From Mesotaenium endlicherianum (Eukaryota; Streptophyta; Zygnematophyceae; Zygnematales; Mesotaeniaceae), in contig WELA01013787.1 of the NCBI GenBank assembly GCA_009602735.1, forward strand, positions 224,547 to 288,546: DNA of 64,000 nucleotides. Direction: 5' to 3'. The position numbers were made by a program, and so were the translations under genes. This document shows positions 1 through 11,086 of this stretch, one piece after another. Within the stretch, counting starts at the first letter, position 1, and each line of letters begins with the position of its first letter. The notes beneath the pieces were generated by a model, which made no database searches, was not told the DNA's origin, and saw nothing but the letters and a program-made list of their open reading frames with translations.

Positions 1-256
1 AATACACCACACAAGACCTTCTCTCTCCTTTTTTGACCTTGTTTGGGAAGTACTTGCCAGTCCACCTTTTTTCTTTGAAAGCTCCACATGAACTTGATCC
101 TGTCTGCCTATCGCAAGGATGAACCCACTCAAACATCTCCAACACTAGTCGCAGCATAAAATCACATGTGTCAGAACCAGGGTGAGCCAGCTCATGCAAG
201 ATATATGCATCTGCAATGGCACCATCAAACGAGCTCCAATACAACCGATGCCACCA
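1..256 (-). pseudogene. piggyBac-like transposase, C-terminal segment (decayed)
   Basis: The minus strand encodes a peptide with the W-W-H-R-L-Y-W, F-D-G-A-I-A-D-A-Y-I-L and later R-R-S-C pattern. This resembles the region of piggyBac-type DDE transposases between the last catalytic segment and the C-terminal cysteine-rich ribbon. It continues the segment at 1459-2085. The solo LTR at 257-1458 splits the two, and they join in frame if the LTR and one CACCA copy are removed. The cysteine-rich tail runs off the left edge. Family assignment is by motif recognition only; a structured search would be decisive. Confidence 0.5.
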
Positions 257-1458
257 TGAAATGAATCTTGCTCATTTAAGATATATATATTTTATTTAAA
301 TGTATAAGATCAAAGATAGGTGGAAGCGTATTAAATCAGGGAGCAATCTTTGCCCTCATTATGAAATCCGTTTACTCGTCTATACCCCTTAACTCACTGA
401 CCGTAGTGTGCCATATTTGCACACTAACTCAAGGTACAAGAAAGAGGCAAACTTGAGGACTAGAGCTTCTCCTTTAGAAACTCAAGTCCTTTGCCAACCA
501 GGCATACAAGCATGTATAAGCACACACTCCAACATCAGAGGACTGAATAGCAAAGGCGCTCTCATTCAGATGATCATAATGTAGCTAAAACACATTTTGA
601 CGTAGGTGCAAAACCATGGAATCTGTCCCTATGTGACCCCGAAATGTCAAAAGGCATAACTCGGTCAATACTTCTTTAAATTAAGCAAACTCAACGGCAA
701 CAGGTGTGTCTTGACGAGATCTTTTTGGACAGTTCTAGTTTGCTTCATTTGGAACACAGACAAGGAAGCCATGTCAATTTGTGTGAAAGCTGGTTATAAT
801 AACGAACCCAAAAAGTGCACACCTCACTTGCAGTAGAAATCCCACTCTAAAGCCTACAGTCTAGAATGAGGGACCACGATATCCCAGCCTGCTATATACC
901 TAGTGACCACCTGGTTGACCACGACGCAAGGTGCGCCGTTTCGTGGGAAACCCGTTAAGTTGGGACCTACGGATCTAGGGATAACGACCATATTAATTGG
1001 TCGGTCGACTGAAGTCTTAACTATTCAGTTGATTTACGACGGCTCCGCATACCCAGGAATTAACCACACTGGTAGGACATCGGTCTACCGAATCTCACTT
1101 GACCTCCCGATTTTCAGTGTACTACAGATCGCTCACATATGCCATTTTAGAAATAATCAGCCAAATGAATACATCTATTCTACGCGTACTAAGTCCAAGT
1201 ATATTGACTAATATTATGCGAGTTCACTATACAGCAATCTACATATATTATGTCCTATGTATAAACTAATATATAAATCTCACTAAACTACAATATGATA
1301 CAAAAGTCATTTTGCTGACCTTCTGACGAAGTAAGCAAATTCGCATGATATCGATACATATTCATTCGATGAACTCGCACATGTGAGTATATTGACATAT
1401 TACTTATTTAATGACGTATTTGCAATTAATTAGATACATAATGAACTAATTCATTACA
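257..1458 (-). repeat. Solo LTR of a gypsy family related to element D
   Basis: The block starts TGAAATGAAT and ends ATTCATTACA. It is flanked by a perfect 5-bp duplication CACCA (252-256 and 1459-1463), and no gag or pol is present. Its termini match the 721-bp LTRs of element D (42212-42932, 56732-57452). An internal stretch near 1040-1140 is recognisably similar to the D LTR though diverged, and this copy is longer (1202 bp). It lies inside the piggyBac-like transposase remnant. Strand is inferred from the D LTR orientation. Confidence 0.85.
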
Positions 1459-2085
1459 CACCACTTCCTAGCCACCTGCTCTGTCTCTACTGAACGGTTA
1501 AAGTTTGTCAAATCGGTCAACGTCGTCTCTGTACTGGTTATAGTGCTTCACAATGTCAGGAACAGGTGTAGTGCTAGTCTCCCCTCCTTTCTGCCTTCTC
1601 TCAACTTCAACCCCATTCAAGCCTCTACTGTTAGACAAGAAATAGATTGGATGGTTGTCTTGACTGACAACTGCTACTAGTTCAGGCAAATCACTCACGA
1701 GGGCCTTGAAGCTGCCCTGTTCTGCCTCTCTCTCTCTTGCAAGTACATCTACAACCAGGTTCTTGATAATATAATACTTTCTATTGACAATAGTAGCAGT
1801 AGTTCCATGGCCTAGGTTAGACTACTCTCTTACTAGTACAGGGCTAGTAAAGCCTCTGTCTAAGACAAAGCTATAGGTCTTTCTCTCGGGCAAAGTGCTC
1901 ACCATCTCCAACACAACGGTAATATTCCTGCCTGGTCTCTTGACCTTCTCAAATACTACAAAATCCCAGCAATAGTAATATATTGTCAAGAGAAAGAACC
2001 AACTCAATACCAAACTTATAAAGCTTCTTTGGACAATACACCTGGATTGAACACTGTCTGTTTCTACTCGGGATAAGCCGCTCAT
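1459..2085 (-). pseudogene. piggyBac-like transposase, central segment (decayed)
   Basis: Two minus-strand reading frames carry transposase-like blocks. At about 1822-2085 there is R-N-I-T-V-V-L-E-M-V-S followed by V-L-D-R-G-F-T-S, matching the family pattern around a catalytic Asp (usually D-N/R-x-F-T-S). At 1498-1698 there is K-H-Y-N-Q-Y-R-D-D-V-D-R-F-D-K-L, matching the highly conserved Y-N-x-x-M-x-G-V-D-x-x-D block. A one-base frame change follows the D-K-L block, after which the frame continues into 1-256. Multiple stops and frame changes show it is dead. Confidence 0.55.
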
Positions 2086-2555
2086 CTCTAGTCAAGTGCT
2101 CACCTGGATCATAGTACTATTTAAATGTGCTCTCGAGCAAGTCTATGGATGGCTAACACTGCCATAGCCTATACTCTCCAAAAGCTGTAGGAAACACACC
2201 TCTACCAGCATTTGAGATGATGTCTCATGTGCAAGTAGGACTTTAGGTGGACCTACTTTCCCAAAGCTGGACATTGTACAAGACCAAATCTGTCACTTCT
2301 CCACCTACGCTAAGGGTTGAGTGCCACAGCAATGCATAGCCCGTGCCACAAAATGAGCTCATAGGTGGTAAGAATGACCCATTTCTTAGCACTTTCATTT
2401 TTGAGCATACTCATTTGTTGCAGCAGCCATCTGGTCATACCACTCTATGCCAACCAGGAGGCAAAGCACAGCAAATAGGCTGAAAGTATGAAACAGCCTG
2501 GTACGGGCTCTCGCCAGGCTTGTGTCCACAGTGTTGACAGGCTTGACCAGCCATG

Positions 2556-2927
2556 GGTGAAAGGGGCAGAGTGCCCTGGTGGAAGCGTAGTAACTCACGA
2601 GGAAAAGAACTAGTTGCAATCATACTAAAGAGTGCAGCAGCATATCACTAAGAAAGCTTTCATTATCTAAATTGCTAAGGGACACAGCTAAGTCTCAAAT
2701 ATTGACTTGTATTGCTTGTCAAATATTGATCGATTAATTTCAAGAAGATAGCCTTCAAGAAAAAGAGTTAGCAGTCCATGGTTAGCACTCCAGGACTGAT
2801 ACCGTGTCGCATTTTATGGGATTGGTGAAAGGGGCAGAGTGCCCTAGTGGGAGCGTAGTAACTCACGGGGAAAAGAATTAGTTGCAATCATATTTAAGAG
2901 TACAGCGGCATATCACTAAGAAAGCTT
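2556..2927. repeat. Pair of 104-bp direct repeats, 268 bp apart
   Basis: Bases 2556-2659 and 2824-2927 are near-identical copies beginning GGTGAAAGGGGCAGAGTGCC and ending AAGAAAGCTT, with about ten substitutions. The sequence between them is unrelated. They may be a local duplication inside the decayed DNA transposon. Confidence 0.8.
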
Positions 2928-3519
2928 AGGAAAAATACTCAACATTTTGAGTAGCAAGAAACTGCTCGCAAATGATGTAGGATGAAAGGCCTTGTCATTA
3001 CAAACTCGTAGAAATTCACAGAAGTGAAAACTGATAAGAAATGAAGTAGTTATGTCTATTTATAGTTTTTCACGACGGCCGCTCGCCCCTAGGCGGGAGG
3101 GCCGCGTAGCAATGAATTTTTTTAGGTGTTTGTCAAATCGTCCCTTACAGAACATTCGTGAGAAAGCTAGATCAGTCTCATCTGACGTGCCGGGCCGATT
3201 TGACGTCCACATGCGTGCATCGAAATATCTAGAATACTCTAACTTAGACGCGCTAGGCTAATCCGAAACTTCTAGGTTAATCGACCTAGTCGGCACTCCG
3301 CGTCAGCCGAACTTACGTGAAGGTTCGAATTCACTCTAACGGCCCAGATCGCTCGACGCTGTCGGTCAATCCGACGGTCGCACCGCAAATTAAGGACAGT
3401 CGTCAACCGACCCTAAAACTAGTTAAACTTTGGAAATCCATAATTCTCTCAATACCTAACCAAATTCAATAAACTTTATATTAAAATGACCACAAAAATA
3501 CAATCTACATTTCTATGCA
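2928..3519. other. No recognisable gene
   Basis: No coding signal was recognised. There is a short GC-rich inverted repeat near 3085-3105 (CTCGCC...GGCGGGAG) in otherwise AT-rich sequence. It lies between two parts of the presumed piggyBac-like element. Confidence 0.4.
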
Positions 3520-4310
3520 ATCAAAGCACACTTTTAAAAATGCACGTTATAAACCGATGACTTTACAGTGGGGGCACTTCACATTCCTCTGCAGGTCTCC
3601 AACTGTACTCTTCTCCTCCTCTGTTTGCAGGCTCCACGGGCGTCACAGGCTCCAGCACTTATTCCTCATCTTGAGTTGCCACCAAGGGCTTACCTTAAGA
3701 CTCCAGCTCCCTATGAGACTGCTGAATTCTTCTTCATCTGTAAATTAATTCTTCTTCTTCTCGAAGCCTTTGTGTGCTCTCTTCCTTGCACCCTCTATTG
3801 CTAGTATTACTCTATTTCTTCTCTCCACTCATTGCAACGCACACTCATACATGTTTGGCCCAGTCTGTTTTGCAGGTCTACCTCTCTTCCGCCTTGGATC
3901 TGCAGGATCTAAGGTTGAGTCCAATTTTTTCTCATACTAAGATGCATTTGCTCGTGGTGTATTAGTGACTTCAAGAATGCTTTGAGTGACAGGAGTCACA
4001 GGTGTCACTTGAAATGCTTTACCGCTATTTTCTTGCAAAATAAGATGTTAAGTAACCTCGAACCTCACTACTCCCTCATAAGGTCAAAACCACGAAAACT
4101 TGGGTACAATGGGCACATGCTGTAGTATCTGCTTGCAAACCCATGTTTTATACTCCCCATTGTACCCAAAGTAGATTGTATACTTGGTTTCCTTTGTTCT
4201 ATGCACCTCTTCTTCAAGAATTCCTACCAAAAGGAACTCTTCATAGTGCTCTTCAAACTCTTGCGCAAGCCAAAAATCACCCCAAATTTTACTTGGAGTG
4301 AGTATTAGTG
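3520..4310 (-). pseudogene. Possible N-terminal region of the piggyBac-like element
   Basis: On the minus strand, about 4295-4115 encodes an acidic/aromatic stretch (G-D-F-W-L-A-Q-E-F-E-E-H then Y-T-I-Y-F-G-Y). It looks like the N-terminal accessory domain found in some algal and plant transposases. Further along, near 3890, lies R-R-K-R-G-R-P-A-K, an AT-hook core (R-G-R-P). Stops interrupt both. The order and strand fit one decayed transposon running from here to the left edge, but that linkage is inference. An unrelated degraded gene is possible. Confidence 0.3.
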
Positions 4311-4330
4311 CCTATCTCTACTACATAGCC

Positions 4331-4833
4331 TGTAGTGAAACAGATTGATGAAGTACTTAGTGAAATATAATACTTTATCTATTCAAGACAAGGATCTTTG
4401 AACACAAGTGATAACTTCTTGAAAGAGAGATGGCTTCTTGAAAGTTAATATATTTCGGGATTTTGGCAAGTACAAGAGTAATTCTCCCCTCCCTTTCTAT
4501 GTTCTAGCTCTTGTGTATATACTTGCTGAATAAGTAATTTCTAGGAAGGTGTATGTTGATGTGTTGGCACCCAACACATCCCAAAACTTGCCACCTCTTT
4601 CTAGAATAATGTACACATGTCCTTTTGACCTAAAAATGGCATATTTGACTTTTGCCACGTGAAGTTCTTCTAGGTCTTTCCTCTAACTTCGAAAATGCCT
4701 TAGAAGGTTCAAAGGACATGAACCAAGTCACTAGAGTACCTATTCACACTTGAATCCACACAATACTACTCCAAGTATATTTGACAACATTAAAATATAT
4801 GCATACTAATATATAATAACTCAAATCACTACA
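4331..4833 (-). repeat. 3' LTR of copy A
   Basis: 503 bp beginning TGTAGTGA and ending TCACTACA, an 8-bp perfect terminal inverted repeat shared by all LTRs of this family. It aligns end to end with the LTRs of copies B and C. Confidence 0.95.
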
Positions 4834-5603
4834 TCACCCCCTCGCCAGAAAAAGCGACGTCTCGGCGCGTCAAGTCAGGTCTTACACATGTGGAGCAGAC
4901 TAGTCAACATCTTCAAGTCAGATGCCACACATCTGAAGAGGATTAGTCCAAGGCGCCAAGTCAGGTGCTACACATGTAAGGTAGACTAGGCAAGGTCGTG
5001 GGTGGTGTGACCTTATTGGCTAGCCTACTCCTTGATGATAAAGAAAATTGAACAAGTTGGCCCAGAATCGGCCACAAATTCAAAAATTCATAGCGTCCAT
5101 AGAAGTGCTCCAAATCTAAATAATTTGAGTGCCAAGCGGACCGCGTTGGAGAACTCTACCAGATCACCAAATTTGAAAGCATTCTAATTTTTGGAGTGTC
5201 GATGAGAGCTGAGAGAGTAGGCACTCCTCCAAATCTGTGCAAACATTTTTGAGAATCATAAGTCCTTCTATACTTCTCCAAAATCTGCAAACTAAACTAC
5301 AAACTGGGCGCTGTAAGATGTTCTCCTAGAGTCTCGAGTTTCAGAGCATTCCAAGTTTAGGGGAGGGCACAATGTCAGAAGGCATATTCTGCCCTAACAA
5401 TGCCAGCAGCTTGACCCCCTTCTACTTAGAGCATCATATCTCTCTCACCAGTGCTTCAAATTGAGCAAACGTGGACTCTAAATGACCGGCTACTTATGGA
5501 CTACAGCCAAGAAAATTTTCAAAATTTAATATGCAGAGACCTATCACCAGTATCAGTTTTAGTTTTCTATCCAGAAACTGTGAGAAGAGAAGAGTGTCTA
5601 ATG
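4834..5603 (-). other. 3' untranslated region and polypurine tract of copy A
   Basis: This is non-coding sequence between the pol stop and the 3' LTR, matching the same region in copies B and C. The bases next to the LTR (CACCCCC on the plus strand) are the polypurine tract used to prime plus-strand DNA synthesis. Confidence 0.75.
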
Positions 5604-8600
5604 TCAATTTTTCCTCTTTCTTATTCTTGCAGGCTGCCTCCAAGGGGTCTTCTGCTGCTTCTTGATGGTGGCAGGCTGCCTCCCTGAAGTCTTTGGGCTT
5701 CTAGTAGAGAGACTTGGGGCTGGTCTAAGAGGGAGGTTGGCGGCATGGAAGCGCTTCAACTTTCTCTGAACTTTGTCAAGGTAGTGCGCCGCCACCCAAC
5801 TATTCTCCGAATCTGGATATCCTTTCCACTAGATCAAGTATTGCTGCTGTCTCCTGAAATTTCTCATTGCCACTATGTCTTCCACTTCATACTCCAAATG
5901 ATCATCCACTATTGTTGGGGCTGGTGGGGTTGTCACACGTCCTGGGAACTTGTTGTCGGGTTGCACATACGGCTTGAAGAGGGAAGCGTGGAATACGGGG
6001 TCGATGTGCATAGTCTGGGGAAGTTCTAGTTTGAAATCAACGGGGTTGACTTGCTGTATAATCTTGAAGGGTCCCAAATACTTGGGAGAGAACTTGCTGC
6101 CGGCAGGCCTGTTGTTCAGGGAAATATTCTTGGATGATAGTAACACGTTGTCACCCACTCTGTACGTAATTTCACTTCTGGACCTGTTTGCCACTCTTGC
6201 TTGAGGATCTTGCGCCTGTTGTAGAGCTTTCTTCGCTGCTGTAAGGGCCGCTTCTAATGTCTCCATAAAATCTGTGGCTGTAGGTACTTCATCATGGCCA
6301 GCCGTGAAGCTCAGCGGCGTGGTTGGATGGAAGCCATAGTTGAGGAAGAATGGGGACTCTTGGGTAGAGGCTTGCGTTGTGTTGTTGTAGGCAAACTCCA
6401 GGGGGGTCAAGTACATGTCCCAATCTTGCTCCAGAGTAGACACGTAGGCCTTTAGAGAGGTCTTTAGGGTACGATTCATACGCTCGGTTTGCCCATCTGA
6501 TTGCGGGTGGTAGGCAGTGGACATATCCAGCGATGTACCCAAGTTCTTGAAGAGATTTTTCCAGAAATGGCTTGTGAATCTTGGGTCTCTATCTGACACA
6601 ATTCTTGATGGTAGTCCATGGAGTCGGAAGATGTTGTCAAAGATGAGTCTTGCAAGTTGTGGTGCTGTAGCCTTAGTCGTCGTGGGAATAAAATGAGCCA
6701 TCTTGGTAAGTCTGTCCACCACCGTGAGTATTGCATTATGGCCTCGAGGTGTCACGGGCAAGTCCACGATAAGGTCCATTGAGATGTCCGTCCATTGTCT
6801 TTCGGGGATTGGTAGTGGTTGGAGGAGTCCTCCCGCCTTTTGCGATGATGGCTTGATTCTTTGGCATGTGTCACAGCTCCTGCAGTACTCCTTGACTTGC
6901 TTAGACATGCCTGGCCAACAATAAGTCCTAGCTAGAACGCCCGTGGTCCTTAGGATTCCAAAGTGTCCTCCAAGAGGGTTGTCGTGTGCTTCTCGTAGAA
7001 GCAAGAGCCGGAGGTCTAAGTCATTAGGAACACATCTCTGGCCCGTATCTTGCCTCACCCAATAATTGCNAATTCTTGATGGTAGTCCATGGAGTAGGAA
7101 GATGTTGTCAAAGATGAGTCTTGGAAGTTGTGGTGCTGTAGCCTTAGTCGTCGTGGGAATAAAATGAGCCATCTTGGTGAGTCTGTCCACCACCGTGAGT
7201 ATTGCATTATGGCCTCGAGGTGTCACGGGCAAGTCCACGATAAGGTCCATTGAGATGTCCGTCCATTGTCTTTCGGGGATTGGTAGTGGTTGGAGGAGTC
7301 CTCCCGCCTTTTGCGATGATGGCTTGATTCTTTGGCATGTGTCACAGCTCCTGCAGTACTCCTTGACTTGCTTAGACATGCCTGGCCAACAATAAGTCCT
7401 AGCTAGAACGCCCGTGGTCCTTAGGATTCCAAAGTGTCCTCCAAGAGGGTTGTCGTGTGCTTCTCGTAGAAGCAAGAGCCGGAGGTCTAAGTCATTAGGA
7501 ACACATCTCTGGCCCGTATCTTGCCTCACCCAATAATTGCCTTCTTGCTTCTTGCATGGGTCCAAGGCTGCTTCTCCGTTCTTGTAGTAAGGGTCTCTTT
7601 CATAGGCGGCTGAAAATCGAGCTTCCAGATCTGTCTTCAGGGATACCATCACTGCATTTAATTGCAGTCTTGAGAGGGGGTCAGCCGGGTTTGTCTTGCC
7701 GGGCTGGTACTGAATCGTGATGTTGTATTGTTGCAAGTATCCGCTCCATCTTGCTTGTCTCCTTGAGAGATACGGCTGCGTTTGGAGGTGCTTTAACGCC
7801 TCGTGGTCCGTGGTGACCAGTACTTTGCGTCCTTCAACGTAGCAGCGCCAAACCTTCAAGGCATGTACAATCGCCAATGCCTCTCGCTCCGTGGTTGTAT
7901 AATTTTGCTCGGCTGGATTTAGCTTCCTTGACTCGTAGGCGATGGGCTGCAGTCCCTTGCCTTGGTCTTGAAGCAGGATTGCTCCTATTGCATAGGAAGA
8001 TGCATCGGTGATGACGTGGAAGGGCCAATCTGGGTTTGGACTTGGGAGTGTGAGCACCGGGGATGTGGTCAATCTTCGCTTTAACTCTTGAAATGCCTTT
8101 TCCTCTTTCTTGGGCCATGTATATAGCCTGTCCTTCTTGAGTAGATCTGTCAGGGGGGCTGCTATGTGCGAAAAGCCTTGGATGAATTTCCTATACCAAT
8201 TGGCAAATCCCAAGAATGACTGGAGTTCTTTCTTGGTCGTGGGGGTTGGCCATTCCTCCACCACCGTGGTCTTCTTGGGGTCCATCTTGATGCCATCAAC
8301 AATCACGTGGAGACCTAGGAACTCCACTTCTTGTTTGGCAAACTCGCACTCTGACTCTTTTGCAAATAGCTTGTTTTGTTTCAATACTTCAAGGACTTCT
8401 TTCAAGTGTCTCGTATGCTCTTCAAGGGTCTTGCTGTAGATAAGGATGTCATCGATGAATACCACCGCAAATCTGTCCAACATGAGCTAAATTATGGTGT
8501 TCATCATAGTCATGAAAGTTGCTGGCGCGTTGGTGAGTCCAAATGGCGACTTGCTAGGTCGAATGAAGCCATGCTCCAGTAGCTCCTTGATTTGCTTCTT

Positions 8601-9412
8601 GACTTCGTCTAGCTCCGTGTATGATATTTTGAACGTAGGCCGAGAGATGGGCTTCCTTCCGAGCTCCACCTCTATCTTGTGGTCCACGAACCTTTTGGGA
8701 TGTAGGCCCTTGGGCAATTCCGGGGAGAACACTTCTTTGTAGTCCTCTAAGACTTCTTGTATCTCCTTGGGAACGGGGCTGCCTTCTTGACTCTCGATGT
8801 CTTTCTTGATGTCTTTTGGCGTGATCAAGGCCAAAAGAAGCTCGTGTCCCTTCTTCACAAGTCTCTTGAGTTGGAGGGCGGACAATAGTATTTCGTGTGC
8901 CGGCTTCTGGATGTCTGGGGTCTGGATATTCTAGATTGCGCGCAAAATACAGATTCTTGAAGTGATGTCATTCTTGATCTTGATAGTACCGGTCCTCCAA
9001 TCAACTTGGGGGTTGTGCTTGGTCAACCAAGGCGTCCCTAGGATGACGTCGTACTTGCCCAATTGCATGGGGGAGAACACTACTCTATCCTTGAGGGACT
9101 TGATAGAGAGTGCCAAGGGGTACGTCTTCTTGGAAGGGGTAGTATAGGAGAATCCATCGGGCATCATAATCTCCTCGTCGTGGTCAAGAGTTCGCATAGT
9201 AATACCGTGCTTGGTGGCAAAATCTGCAGCAATGAAGTTGCCTTGAGCTCCGCTATCCACCAAGATGTGGACCTTCTCTCCTCCAAGGTAACCTCTCAAA
9301 CTCATTGGGGCTGGAACGTCGTCTTCAACGGTAGTCTCCACCTCACTTGGCTTGTTGCCTTCTTATGAAGTGGGTCTTGGGGTGGTAGGCTCCGGGCCTA
9401 CCGGCGCTGTCT
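5604..9412 (-). pseudogene. pol: pol of gypsy copy A (PR-RT-RH-IN-chromodomain), inactivated
   Basis: By comparison with intact pol of copies B and C, this frame has in-frame stops near 9364, 8930, 8484 and 5829. The first three are explained by C-to-T changes on the coding strand (CGA to TGA, CAG to TAG twice). The last cuts off the second half of the chromodomain. RT lacks 88 residues, including the Y-R-A-L-N block and the first catalytic Asp (K-I-D-L), because of an in-frame deletion between two copies of TCCAAATGGC (remaining copy 8538-8547). The F-I-D-D block, RNase H and most of integrase remain. The integrase part is duplicated around the N at 7070. It cannot make active polymerase. 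Confidence 0.95.
6600..7540. repeat. 470-bp duplication flanking a single N (probable assembly artefact)
   Basis: Bases 6600-7069 and 7071-7540 are almost identical (a few substitutions seen) and separated only by N at 7070. Copies B and C contain this integrase segment once. A join of two overlapping contig ends, or of two different copies of the family, explains it better than a biological tandem duplication. Confidence 0.85.
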
Positions 9413-10678
9413 GTTTTTTGACAACTTTTTGGGGCATGACAGTGCACGATGGCCCTTTTCCTTGCAATAAAAGCATAGTCCAGCCGTCATGAGAGCTTCT
9501 TTTTCAGCCGGGGAGAGTCTTGCTTTCACTCCTTGCTGGTTTCTTGCATCATAAGTGTCATTGGAGGGTCTTCCACTCTTCCGGGCAGCCGCGGGGTCCC
9601 TTTTAATAACTCCGATTTCCATGGGTGTGGGTCCAGATTTGGATGTGGAAGGGGCTACGTACACCCGCGTCGCCGGAACCCGTGAAGATGGAGGCACGGA
9701 GTGCTTGAAATCCAAGGTATCCACCTTTTGGGCCACTTCAATGATCCTTGAGAAGTCCGTGAAGTCGCGTAATTCCACTTCCTTCGCCACCTTGGGCTTG
9801 AGGCCACAAATGTAGCGGTCAATCTTCTCCTTGAGAGACATGTTGGGGATCTCAAGAGTGAGGGCGTGAAATTCGGATGTGTACTCTTGAACGGACGTCG
9901 TTTGCTTGAGATGGTGGAGCTTTTCTCGGGCAATCTTTTCCGCATTGATGGGCATGAATTGCTTCTTGAGGGCCTCACGAATATCTGCCCATCTTGCATA
10001 TGATGGTGGGGGCTCTTGGCCGAGCATGGGGTGCGCCATAGCTTGATATATAGCCGCTTGATAGTTACGCCACCATGATGTTGCTGCTCCCCTAAGTAAG
10101 GTAACAGCAAAGGGAACGTAGTCCTTCTCGGGTACTTCAAGGAATGCGAGGTACGTCTCGACTTGGTAGAGCCATAAATTCAGGTTGGCACCTTTCCCGG
10201 GGTTGAAAGTGTCGGGTTTGCCGGGCTTGATGAGTTTCCTTGCTCTCGTTGGCTCTTGTGGAGGCGCTTGAGCCGGGGCTGTACTTTGAGCATTGCTTGC
10301 AATAGGGGCAACCATGGCAGCCATAGCTTCTCTTGACGCTTGCACGGTTGCTTCATAGGTGGCCAAGCCCACTTGGTTGTGGACGGTCATTAGGAAGGCT
10401 GCCCACTCATTTGCGGGAACTGCTTGTGGTGGGATCAACTTTGCTATAGCGGCTGCCACGGGATTTGACGGTGCTCCTCCTTGTGGTGCTTCTTGTTGTT
10501 GCAGATTTCCTTGAGTAGGCTCTCCCATCGACGCTGGAGGAGGGTGTGCTCCTCCTTGTGGTGCTTCTTGTTGTTGCAGATTTTCTTGAGTGGGCTCTCC
10601 CATCGGCGCTGGAGGAGGGTGTCTTGGAGAGGAAGGGCTTCCTTCGAAAGCTTGCTGTTGGTCTTGAGGATCGGCCAT
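9398..10678 (-). CDS. gag: Gag of gypsy copy A
   Basis: The open frame of 426 residues is the same length as gag of copies B and C. The N-terminus is Pro/Gln-rich with two tandem copies of a roughly 27-residue unit built on P-P-P-A-x-M-G-E-P-T-Q. The centre is a retrotransposon gag capsid-type region (W-L-Y-Q-V-E-T-Y-L...). A single CCHC zinc knuckle sits at about residues 402-415 (C-x2-C-x4-H-x4-C), for nucleic-acid binding. Pol overlaps its 3' end in the -1 frame, with an A AAA AAC heptamer at 9413-9419. It is intact although pol of the same copy is dead. Confidence 0.9.
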   Translation of the reverse strand: MADPQDQQQAFEGSPSSPRHPPPAPMGEPTQENLQQQEAPQGGAHPPPASMGEPTQGNLQQQEAPQGGAPSNPVAAAIAKLIPPQAVPANEWAAFLMTVHNQVGLATYEATVQASREAMAAMVAPIASNAQSTAPAQAPPQEPTRARKLIKPGKPDTFNPGKGANLNLWLYQVETYLAFLEVPEKDYVPFAVTLLRGAATSWWRNYQAAIYQAMAHPMLGQEPPPSYARWADIREALKKQFMPINAEKIAREKLHHLKQTTSVQEYTSEFHALTLEIPNMSLKEKIDRYICGLKPKVAKEVELRDFTDFSRIIEVAQKVDTLDFKHSVPPSSRVPATRVYVAPSTSKSGPTPMEIGVIKRDPAAARKSGRPSNDTYDARNQQGVKARLSPAEKEALMTAGLCFYCKEKGHRALSCPKKLSKNRQRR

Positions 10679-10702
10679 CTTCTTGTGCTACCAAAGTGCC
10701 TA

Positions 10703-10714
10703 GCTCCGATACCA
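10703..10714 (-). other. Primer-binding site of copy A
   Basis: The minus strand reads TGGTATCGGAGC, one base after the 5' LTR. It is complementary to a tRNA 3' end GCTCCGATACCA, close to the plant initiator-methionine tRNA end. The same 12 bases occur in copies B and C, element D and the LARD. Confidence 0.85.
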
Positions 10715-10715
10715 C

Positions 10716-11086
10716 TGTAGTGAAACAGATAGATGAAGTACTTAGTGAAATATAATACTTTATCTATTCAAGACAAGGATCTTTGAACACAAGTGGTAGC
10801 TTCTTGAAGGAGAGATGGCTTCTTGAATGTTAATATATTTTCTGGAATTTGGCAAGTACAAGAGTGATTCTCCCCTCCCTTTCTATGTTCTAGCTCTTGT
10901 TTATACACTTGCTAAATAAGTAATTTCTAGGAAGGTGTATGTTGATGTGTTGGCACCCAACACATCCCAAAACTTGCCACCTCTTTCTAGAATAATGTAC
11001 ACATGTCCTTTTGACCTAAAAATGGCATATTTGACTTTTGCCACGTGGAGTTCTTCTAGGTCTTTCCTCTAACTTCGAAAATGCCT
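10716..11086 (-). repeat. 5' LTR of copy A, truncated
   Basis: Starts TGTAGTGA like the other family LTRs but leaves the family consensus after AAAATGCCT near 11086. About 130 bp is missing, including the U3 start on the element's own strand. The outer terminus and target-site duplication are lost. Confidence 0.9.

Larger units (their letters stand above)
4331..11086 (-). mobile_element. Ty3/gypsy chromovirus copy A (defective)
   Basis: This is the same family as copies B and C: 503-bp LTR at left, gag and pol on the minus strand, and a primer-binding site next to the right (5') LTR. Copy A is the oldest-looking of the three. Pol has several stop codons, a 264-bp in-frame deletion in RT, and a 470-bp duplication around the only N of the window. 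The right LTR is cut short near 11086, so no target-site duplication can be verified. Confidence 0.95.

Noticed and set aside
6600-7540. Genuine tandem duplication of integrase
   Set aside because: A single N lies exactly at the junction and the sister copies have one copy, so an assembly join is the simpler explanation.
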